A stretch of 21,000 nucleotides of DNA from assembly GCA_031404155.1 (NCBI GenBank), contig JANNGZ010000152.1, forward strand, positions 1-21,000, given 5' to 3'. A model generated the notes under the pieces. It was not told where the DNA came from and searched no databases. It saw only the letters and a program-made list of their open reading frames with translations. The DNA comes from JANNGZ01 sp031404155 (GTDB taxonomy: Bacteria; Pseudomonadota; Gammaproteobacteria; Burkholderiales; Burkholderiaceae_C). The translations under genes were made by a program, and so were the position numbers. Shown here piece after piece: positions 14,928 to 21,000 of this stretch. Each line of letters starts with the position of its first letter. The first letter of the stretch is position 1.

Positions 14928-15614
14928 ATGAAAAAAGCGCTTTCCCTGGTCTTCGCCAATGCTCTCGCCGGCATTGTTTTGTCCGCCCCCGCCTTGGCGC
15001 AGGACCTGAAAGGCAACGCCGAGAAGGGCGCTGCCAAGGTGGCGATGTGCATCGGCTGCCACGGCATCCCGGGCTACCAGGCCAGCTTCCCCGAGGTCTA
15101 CAAGGTGCCGATGATCTCGGGCCAGGGCGCGGGCTACATCGCCTCCTCGCTCACCGCTTACCGCGCCGGTGAGCGCAAACATCCGTCGATGCGCGCGATC
15201 GCACTGTCGCTGTCGGACCAGGACATCCTGGACTTGGCGGCGTTCTACGAGCCGCATCTTGCCAAGGGTGACCGCGCGCCCGCCGCGCCGCCCGAGCAGG
15301 CCGCGGCGCCGAGCGCCGAGGTGCAGAAGCTGCTGACCAAAGGTGGCTGTGTCGCCTGCCACGGCAGCAACTTCAGCAAGCCGATCCCGGGCAGCCCGAA
15401 GATTGCCGGCCAGCACGCCGACTACCTGTTCGCCGCGCTGCGCGCCTACAAGATCGAGGGCAACCCCAACGTCGGCCGCGCCAATGTGGTGATGGCAGGC
15501 ATGGTCAAGCAGTACAGCAATGCCGAGCTCAAGAGCATCGCCGGCTACCTCGGCTCGCTGCCGGGTGAGTTGCGCACCGTACGCCAGCCGCCGTTCCATA
15601 CCGCGGCGCGCTGA
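14928..15614 (+). CDS. Dihaem cytochrome c (c4-like, periplasmic)
   Basis: This 228-residue protein has a signal peptide ending SAPALAQ and two haem-attachment motifs, CIGCH at 41-45 and CVACH at 141-145, in two similar domains joined by an Ala/Pro-rich linker (about 117-130). Met88 in HPSMRA is a likely sixth ligand of haem 1, with a Met in VVMAGMVKQYSN for haem 2. This is the layout of cytochrome c4, an electron carrier to terminal oxidases. ATG 14928 is chosen because the signal peptide MKKALSLVFA begins there; an upstream ATG at 14889 adds 13 non-signal residues. No strong ribosome-binding site is visible. It is divergent from moxR and convergent with cueR, 42 bases from the cueR stop. 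Confidence 0.88.
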   Translation: MKKALSLVFANALAGIVLSAPALAQDLKGNAEKGAAKVAMCIGCHGIPGYQASFPEVYKVPMISGQGAGYIASSLTAYRAGERKHPSMRAIALSLSDQDILDLAAFYEPHLAKGDRAPAAPPEQAAAPSAEVQKLLTKGGCVACHGSNFSKPIPGSPKIAGQHADYLFAALRAYKIEGNPNVGRANVVMAGMVKQYSNAELKSIAGYLGSLPGELRTVRQPPFHTAAR

Positions 15615-15656
15615 GCCTGGCGCGGTCGACAGGAAGGCCGCTGCGCGAAAACCATG

Positions 15657-16055
15657 TCAGGCCGCCGGCCCCGCGGCCAGGTCGTCGAGGATCGGGCAAT
15701 CCGGCCGCGCATCGCCCTGGCAGTCGTGCGCCAGGTGTTGCAGCGTGCGCTGCATCGCCTGCATCTCGGCGATGCGGCGCTGCAGGTCGGCGGCATGGGC
15801 CAGCGCGATGCGCTTCACGTCGGCGCTGGCACGCCGCCGGTTGCGCCACAGGCCGAGCAAGGTCTCGATCTCCTTGATCGAGAAGCCAAGGTCGCGGGCG
15901 CGCCGGATGAAGCGCAGCGTGTGCACGCCGGTCTCGTCGTACTGGCGGTAGCCCGCGTCGCTGCGCGCCACTTTCGGCAGCAACTTCAGGCTCTCGTAGT
16001 GGCGGATCATCTTGGCCGACACGGCCGATTGTTTCGATGCTTCGCCGATGTTCAT
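15657..16055 (-). CDS. cueR: Cu(I)-responsive MerR-family regulator CueR
   Basis: This 132-residue cytoplasmic regulator has an N-terminal MerR winged helix (MNIGEASKQSAVSAKMIRHY), a dimerisation helix and a C-terminal metal loop with Cys112 and Cys120 spaced C-x7-C (HDCQGDARPDCPI). RRRASADVK around residue 77 has Ser where the Hg/Zn sensors have Cys. These are hallmarks of CueR, which binds monovalent Cu/Ag/Au and activates promoters with a 19-base spacer. Its ATG overlaps the copA stop by four bases (ATGA), so translation is likely coupled and the regulator is made from the transcript it activates. Two fitting promoters lie upstream of copA and copZ. Confidence 0.92.
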   Translation of the reverse strand: MNIGEASKQSAVSAKMIRHYESLKLLPKVARSDAGYRQYDETGVHTLRFIRRARDLGFSIKEIETLLGLWRNRRRASADVKRIALAHAADLQRRIAEMQAMQRTLQHLAHDCQGDARPDCPILDDLAAGPAA

Positions 16056-18649
16056 GCGAATCCTTTCAGCCGGCCCGCCCGCCGCAGCAGCAAGGCATTG
16101 CCGACCACGCTGACGCTGGACAGCGCCATCGCCGCGCCCGCGATCACCGGGTTGAGCAGGCCGAAGGCGGCCAGCGGAATGCCGACCACGTTGTAGGCGA
16201 AGGCCCAGAACAGGTTCTGCCGGATCTTGGCCGTGGTGCGGCGCGAGAGCTCGATCGCCTGCGCCACCAGCGCCAGGTCGCCGCGCAGCAGCGTGATGCC
16301 TGCGGCCTGCATCGCGGCGTCGCTGCCGTGGATCATGCCCGGCCCGCCCGGACCCGCATCATCGCGGCCGGCCATCGCGATGCCGACATCGGCCGCCGCC
16401 AATGCCGGCGCGTCGTTGATGCCGTCGCCAACCATCGCCACCCGCCCAGGGCGAGTCGCCGCGCCGAGGCCCTTACTTCGCAGGGTCCAGCGCAGCAGCG
16501 AGTCGACGAAACCCGAGGCGGCCGGGCGCGCAGCTCTCAGCGCGCTGATATGCGCGGCCTTGTCGCCCGGAAGCACCTCGGCATGCACCTCGTCGATGCC
16601 GAGGGCGCGCGCCACCGCGTGGGCTGCGCCCGCGTTGTCGCCACTGATCATCAGGGTGTGCAGGCCCATGCCGCGCAGCTGCGCGATCGCTGCCGCGGCG
16701 CCGGGTTTCAGCGTGTCGCCGAAGGCGAGCAGGCCGAGCAGCTGGGTGGGGCCGCCGGGTGCCGCACCCGCGAGCCAGGAGACGGTGCGGCCTTCGGCTT
16801 GCAGACTTGTCGCGCGGGCTTCGAGCGAGCCGAGTGCGACGCCGAGTTCGTGCATCAGCAGCGGCGAGCCCAGGTGCAGCTGGTGCCCGTCGATCACTCC
16901 CGCGATGCCGCGCCCGGGGATCGCGCGCACCTGTTGCGCCGCTTGTGGCGGTGCCGGACCCGGCGCCGAGACGGCGGCCAGCACCGCACGGGCGAGCGGG
17001 TGTTCGCTGCCGGCCTGCAAGCGCGCGGCGAGCGCGACCAGCGCCTCGGGCGTGTCGACCGCCAGCCCCGTGTGTCGATCGATGCCGGGCGCCAGCTCAG
17101 CCGCTGCCAGCGTCGGTTTGCCCTCGGTGAGGGTGCCGGTCTTGTCGAACGCGACCACCGTGACCGCATGCGCGAGTTCCAGCGCCTGCACGTCGCGGAT
17201 CAGGATGCCCTGGCGCGCCGCGGTGCCGGTGCCGACCATGATCGCGGCGGGCGTGGCCAGCCCGAGCGCGCAGGGGCAGGCGATCACCAGCACCGCCACC
17301 GCGTTGAGCACACCCTCGGACCAACTGCCGCCGATGAAGCCCCAGCCGAGCAGCGTGAGCAGCGCGAGCACGATCACCACCGGCACGAACACCGCGCTCA
17401 CCTGGTCCACCAGGCGCTGGATCGGCGCCTTCATGGCCTGCGCCGACTCGACCAGGCGCACGATGCGTTCGAGCGTGGATTGCGCACCCACCGCAGCGGT
17501 GCGCACCAGCAGCAAACCTTCGGCGTTGATGGCGCCGCCGGTGACGCGGCTGCCCGGGTGTTTGGCCACCGGCAGGCTCTCGCCGGTGATCAAGGACTCG
17601 TCGGCGTGGCTCGAACCTTCGAGCACCACGCCGTCGACCGGGAGTCGTTCCCCCGGCCGCACCACCACGCTGTCGCCAACACATACCTCGGCCAGGGCCA
17701 TGTCCGCATCGACCCCGCCGCGGCGCACCCGCGCGGTGTCGGGGCGCAGCGCGTGCAGCGCCCGGATCGCGTCGATGGTCTGGCGTTTGGCGCGGGCTTC
17801 GAGCCATTTGCCGAGCAGCACCAGCGTGATCACCACCGCCGCCGATTCGAAATACAGGTGCGAATTCGGCCCGTCGCGCCAGAGCAGGAAGAGGCTCAAG
17901 CCGAATGCGGCCGAGGTGCCGATCGCGACCAGCAGGTCCATGTTGCCGGTGCCGGCACGCAAGGCCATCCAGCCGGCGCGGTAGAAACGTGCACCGAGCC
18001 AGAACTGCACCGGCGTGGCGAGTGCCAGTTGCAGCCAGCCGTTGAGCATGAGGTGGGGGCCGAACAGGTTGACCAGCATCGGCGCCAGCAGCGGCGCCGA
18101 GAGCAGCGCGGCCAGGACCACACGCCAGCCATTGGAAAACACCACGGCCGCTGGCGCCGCGGCCGACTTTGATGTCGCTGCCCCTGCGCTTCGTTCGTGC
18201 GCGCCGTAGCCCGCTGCACGCACCGCGGCGACCAGCTCGGGGGTGGCCGCGGCGCCTTTCACGCGCGACACCTCGGCCTGCTCGGTGGCCAGGTTCACGT
18301 TCGCCGCCAACACACCGGGCACGCGCAGCAGGGCGGCTTCGACCCGGCCGACACAGGAGGCGCAGGTCATGCCCTCGAGCGTGAGCGCCACGCTTTCCTG
18401 GGGTACGGCGTAGCCCGCCTGCTCGACCGCGGCGGCGAGTTCGAGTGAGGCCACCGGTGTGGCGAGCTGCACCGTGGCCGACTCGGTCGCCAGGTTGACC
18501 TCGGCGCTGCTCACTCCCACCACACGCCGCAGCGCGCTCTCGACGCGGCCGACACAGGACGCGCAGGTCATGCCCTCGACCGGCAGCGATATCGGTAGGG
18601 GCAGCGGCAAGTGCAGTGGCGAGGGCAGCGGCAGGGTACGGGTGTTCAT
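16052..18649 (-). CDS. copA: Cu(I)-exporting P1B-type ATPase CopA
   Basis: This 865-residue inner-membrane pump exports Cu(I) from the cytoplasm. Two N-terminal metal-binding domains each carry GMTCASC (Cys29/32 and Cys96/99). Core motifs are TGES (355-358), the transmembrane CPC (458-460), DKTGT (502-506, phosphorylated Asp), EHP (549-551) and GDGINDAP (741-748). Helix motifs YN (819-820) and M841 with SS (844-845) fit Cu(I) specificity. Two inserts are unusual: about 26 residues (around 708-733) before GDGINDAP, and about 13 (around 761-773) where the family has a short G-x-G-T-D loop. The N-terminus has a Leu-Pro repeat. Its promoter (18656-18686) is so close to the ATG that the message may be leaderless. 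It overlaps cueR by four bases. Confidence 0.95.
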   Translation of the reverse strand: MNTRTLPLPSPLHLPLPLPISLPVEGMTCASCVGRVESALRRVVGVSSAEVNLATESATVQLATPVASLELAAAVEQAGYAVPQESVALTLEGMTCASCVGRVEAALLRVPGVLAANVNLATEQAEVSRVKGAAATPELVAAVRAAGYGAHERSAGAATSKSAAAPAAVVFSNGWRVVLAALLSAPLLAPMLVNLFGPHLMLNGWLQLALATPVQFWLGARFYRAGWMALRAGTGNMDLLVAIGTSAAFGLSLFLLWRDGPNSHLYFESAAVVITLVLLGKWLEARAKRQTIDAIRALHALRPDTARVRRGGVDADMALAEVCVGDSVVVRPGERLPVDGVVLEGSSHADESLITGESLPVAKHPGSRVTGGAINAEGLLLVRTAAVGAQSTLERIVRLVESAQAMKAPIQRLVDQVSAVFVPVVIVLALLTLLGWGFIGGSWSEGVLNAVAVLVIACPCALGLATPAAIMVGTGTAARQGILIRDVQALELAHAVTVVAFDKTGTLTEGKPTLAAAELAPGIDRHTGLAVDTPEALVALAARLQAGSEHPLARAVLAAVSAPGPAPPQAAQQVRAIPGRGIAGVIDGHQLHLGSPLLMHELGVALGSLEARATSLQAEGRTVSWLAGAAPGGPTQLLGLLAFGDTLKPGAAAAIAQLRGMGLHTLMISGDNAGAAHAVARALGIDEVHAEVLPGDKAAHISALRAARPAASGFVDSLLRWTLRSKGLGAATRPGRVAMVGDGINDAPALAAADVGIAMAGRDDAGPGGPGMIHGSDAAMQAAGITLLRGDLALVAQAIELSRRTTAKIRQNLFWAFAYNVVGIPLAAFGLLNPVIAGAAMALSSVSVVGNALLLRRAGRLKGFA

Positions 18650-18655
18650 GGTTTC

Positions 18656-18686
18656 AGTCTGACCCTTGCCATCATGTCAGGGTCAA
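18656..18686 (-). promoter_or_regulatory. MerR/CueR-type promoter of copA
   Basis: On the minus strand TTGACC (18686-18681) and CAGACT (18661-18656) are separated by 19 bases, the long spacer typical of MerR-activated promoters. The spacer region holds a dyad, TGACCCT/AGGGTCA (18660-18666 and 18679-18685). The -10 box ends six bases before the copA ATG. Confidence 0.7.
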
Positions 18687-18710
18687 GGTGGAATGTTGTG
18701 AATGCCGAGC

Positions 18711-18741
18711 TTGACCTTGTCCCTGTGGCAAGGTTTAACCT
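18711..18741 (+). promoter_or_regulatory. MerR/CueR-type promoter of copZ
   Basis: TTGACC (18711-18716) and TAACCT (18736-18741) are separated by 19 bases. Between them is the dyad ACCTTG (18714-18719) and CAAGGT (18729-18734), a classic CueR-like operator. It points to copZ, with a start site expected about 25 bases before its ATG. The centres of this and the copA operator are about 51 bases apart. Confidence 0.82.
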
Positions 18742-18772
18742 GGGTCAAGTTGTCCATGCGGAGCAAAGCGCG

Positions 18773-18973
18773 ATGATCGAATTCACCTTACCCCATATGA
18801 GCTGCGGCCACTGCGTGCGCACCATCACCAGCGCCGTGCAGCGCATCGACCCCCAGGCCAAGCTGGAGGTCGACCTGCCGGCCCACAAAGTGCGCATCGA
18901 ATCGAGCGAGGCGCCGTCGCGTTTTGCCGCGGCCCTGGCCGAGCAGGGCTACCCGGCAGCGGCGACCGCGTGA
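18773..18973 (+). CDS. copZ: Copper chaperone CopZ-like heavy-metal-associated domain protein
   Basis: This 66-residue cytoplasmic protein is one HMA domain with the Cu(I)-binding motif MSCGHC at residues 9-14 and the usual hydrophobic pattern (TITSAVQRIDPQAKLEVDL, then EQGYPA). Such proteins carry Cu(I) to CopA. ATG 18773 is chosen over an earlier in-frame ATG because GGAG lies nine bases upstream, it follows the CueR-type promoter, and the domain begins there. It is divergent from copA and shares its control region. Confidence 0.9.
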   Translation: MIEFTLPHMSCGHCVRTITSAVQRIDPQAKLEVDLPAHKVRIESSEAPSRFAAALAEQGYPAAATA

Positions 18974-18988
18974 CCGGTTCGCGGCCTT

Positions 18989-19013
18989 GCGTGGGCTGCA
19001 TTTGCGCCCACGC
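18989..19013. terminator. Hairpin between convergent copZ and TonB receptor genes
   Basis: GCGTGGGC (18989-18996) and GCCCACGC (19006-19013) form a perfect eight-pair stem with a nine-base loop, in the 63-base gap between the two stop codons. It could stop or stabilise transcripts from both sides; there is no clear T-run. Confidence 0.5.
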
Positions 19014-19036
19014 CACCGCGTGCACAGCAGCTCACG

Positions 19037-21000
19037 CTACAGCTTCATCTCCAGCCGCAGCTGCCAGTTGACGAAGGTGCGGGTGCTGTCTTCGCTGCTC
19101 TGGCGTGCGCCGGCTTCTTCGACGCTGCGGCTCGAGATGCTGTCCCGCGGCGCCAGGTTGCTGGCGCCCAGGCGCAACTGCACTTCCGGGTTGAAGGCCC
19201 AGAGCAGGTAGGCGTCGAACACCCGCTTGGAGCTTTGCACCAAGGTTTCGCTTTCGCTCAGGCGGGTGGTATAGCCGGGTGTCCAGTTGAGGTTGACGCC
19301 CACGGTCAGGGGCAGGCTGCTCAGCTTGTAGTCGGCGCCGAGGTTCAAGGTGCCGCCGGGCTGTTCGGCGAGCCGGTTGTCCGGGCCGGGCACGCTTTGC
19401 ACGCTGGAGCGGAACAGGCTGGCGTTGGCGCGCAGGTCCACCTTCGGCGCTGCGGCGGCAAAGTCGCTCAAGCGGAACTTGGCTTCGAGCTCGATGCCGC
19501 GGGTGACCGCGTCGCCGATGTTCTGCGGCCGCCGCACCCAGCGTGGCACCGCAGCCCAGGACACGTTTTCCAGCGTGACCACGTCGCGGATCAAATCCTT
19601 GATGTTGCGCTGGAACAGGTTGGCACTGAGCACGCCGCCCTCGGGCAGAAAGCGTTCGACGGCGAGGTCGATGCCGCGCGCGAGTTCGGGCTTCAGGTCG
19701 GAGTTGCCGGCGCGGTCGAAATAGGTCGGCTGGTTCGGCCCCGGCGCCGGGAAGGTCCGGTTGAGCGTGGGCCGCGCGATCAGCTGTTGCAACGTCGGCG
19801 CCTTGTAGCTGCGGGTCAGGCTCAGGCGGACCTGGTCGCGGCTTTTCGGGTCGAACTTCCACACCGTGTGGAACAGGGGCGTGAGCACCTTGCTGCGGTT
19901 GCTGTCGTCCCCGTTGTTCGCGACACCGTCGTCACCCCGCGTCACGATGCCCTCCCAGCGCAGGCCGCCATGCAGCGCCCATTGCGGCGACACGTTCCAC
20001 TCGTCCTGCGCGTAGACCGCGATGCGGCGCGACGAGGCTTGCAGGTTCTCGCCGAAATCTTCGAGCCCGGGCTGCGGCAACCCGTTGAGCAAGTTCACCC
20101 GCGACTCGGTTCGCCGGTTGCCCTCCAACTCCAGGCCGGCGACCAGGCTGTGCTCGTTCACCAGTGTTTTCGACAGCTTCAAGTTCAGCGTCGCGTTGAG
20201 GTCGTCGGTAGCGGTGTTGTCGTCGTAGATGCGCAGCGGCGCGCCGCTGGCGTCGAACTCGTGGCGCATCGTGTGGCCGTGCCAGCGCGTGTCGCCGGCG
20301 CCGGCGCGCCACTCGGCGCGCGTGCCGTCGGGCAGGCGGTGTGCCACCTGCGCGTTCAGCCGCGCCAGCGCGAAGCGCGAGTCGGCCTGCGACTCGGCCT
20401 GCGCGCGTAGGCCAGTGGCAGCGCGCCGAAACTTTGCGCGCGCTCGTTGCGCGAGCGGTTCAGGCTGTCGCTGGCGATCAGCATCGGCATCAGGAGCAGC
20501 GACTCGCCCTGCTCGCCGCGCCATTGCAGCCGGCCGGTGGCGTGAAGGCCCTGGCTGCTGTTGCGGCTGGTGTTGATGCCGGTTTGCGCCAGCAGCGGCG
20601 CGCCGCTCGGCAGGTCGACACTCTCGGTGCGGTTGCTCGACTCGTTGGCCTGTTCACGCTTGAAGGCCGAGAGCGAGAAGTTGTAGGTCCAGCGTTCGCT
20701 CAAGGCGTCGTTGCGTGTCCAGCTGATGCCGCCCGAGGTGTGACCATGCTCGAACTGCGTGCCCAGGCGCACATCGTTGAGCCGCTTGCGGAAACCCTCC
20801 CGCGTGATGATGTTGATCGTGCCGCCGATCGCGCGCGCGCCGGTTTCGGCGGTGGGTGCGCGCAGGATCTCGATGCGCTCGATCTGTTCCGGCGGCACCG
20901 AGTCGAGCGAAAAACCCGGCGGCACCCGCTGCCCGTCGAGCAGGAGCTGGGTGTAGCCGCCGGCCAGGCCGCGCATGCGCGGCGGGCCACCGCGCCCCGG
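19037..21000 (-). pseudogene. TonB-dependent outer-membrane receptor, split by a frameshift and cut by the window edge
   Basis: The first frame, from the right edge to about 20405, encodes a plug domain (MRGLAGGYTQLLLDGQRV, IERIEILRAPTAETGARAIG, GTINIITRE) and the first barrel strands. It then runs into a stop at 20356. The barrel continues without a gap in another frame from about 20412 to the TAG at 19037, with TonB-receptor features such as RLSLTRSYKAPTLQQLI and NLKPELA-like NSDLKPELARGIDLAVERF, ending VNWQLRLEMKL. Joined, the two halves make one receptor of normal pattern, lacking only the N-terminus (signal, TonB box) beyond the window. Such receptors import siderophores, cobalamin or other scarce ligands; the ligand is not evident. 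The break may be a real inactivation, a switchable tract, or a sequencing error. No intact internal start for the second half is convincing. Confidence 0.85.
20401..20412 (-). other. Frameshift site in the TonB receptor at a GC-alternating tract
   Basis: The plus strand reads GCGCGCGTAGG. Upstream protein (SFGALPLAYA) is in one frame and downstream protein (QAESQADSRFALARLNAQVA) in another. Removing one GC unit restores one frame, giving Tyr-Ala-Gln-Ala-Glu. So the change is a two-base expansion of the tract, or equivalently a one-base loss. Confidence 0.75.

Noticed and set aside
15615..15656. Terminator between the convergent cytochrome c and cueR genes
   Set aside because: The 42-base gap shows no convincing stem or T-run.
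16037..18172. 711-codon plus-strand open frame opposite copA
   Set aside because: It is antisense to a textbook P-type ATPase, and its His/Arg/Gln-rich composition is typical of a shadow frame.

Overview
The window is about 21 kb of very GC-rich DNA with strong third-position G/C bias. Long antisense open frames run opposite nearly every gene. Gene content points to a Gram-negative betaproteobacterium, most likely of the order Burkholderiales (the Rubrivivax/Methylibium/Piscinibacter kind of genus). The evidence is an adjacent tamA-tamB pair, a lipoprotein-type TamA signal, a dihaem cytochrome c4-like protein, a CueR/CopA/CopZ copper set and an intergenic stem repeat of the kind common in that order. 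The order is inferred from protein style and context; no ribosomal RNA is present.

Layout. Positions 1-4.6 kb (minus) hold tamB (running off the left edge) and tamA, the outer-membrane translocation and assembly module. 4.8-5.9 kb (minus) holds a CoxE-like von Willebrand A protein. 5.9-7.3 kb (plus) holds a membrane-anchored diguanylate cyclase. 7.4-14.8 kb (minus) is a run of six genes: S41-type lipoprotein protease, calcineurin-like phosphoesterase with a membrane tail, small multi-pass membrane protein, S9 peptidase, GNAT acetyltransferase and MoxR-type AAA ATPase. 14.9-15.6 kb (plus) is a dihaem cytochrome c. 15.7-19.0 kb is a copper-homeostasis island, with copA-cueR on the minus strand and copZ on the plus strand, driven from one intergenic region holding two back-to-back MerR-type promoters. 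19.0-21.0 kb (minus) is a TonB-dependent receptor with a frameshift, running off the right edge.

How the genes work together. TamA and TamB form an envelope-spanning machine. CueR should sense Cu(I) and switch on the exporter CopA and the chaperone CopZ, while being made from the tail of the same copA transcript. MoxR and vWA proteins usually act as a chaperone pair from adjacent genes, but here about 8 kb and seven genes separate them. The small membrane protein and the phosphoesterase appear to share a homologous membrane domain.

I find no tRNA, rRNA, CRISPR array, insertion sequence or phage gene. No stretch longer than 300 bases lacks a gene; the largest gaps are 4636-4772 (a long palindrome), 14776-14927 (divergent promoter palindrome) and 18650-18772 (copper operators). 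There is no obvious undescribed defence or mobile system. The most unusual signals are the 175-bp imperfect palindrome over the tamA start, the tamB ribosome-binding site inside a repeat hairpin, the hexanucleotide repeats in tamB, the shared membrane module of the phosphoesterase and its neighbour, the predicted leaderless copA message and the split TonB receptor.
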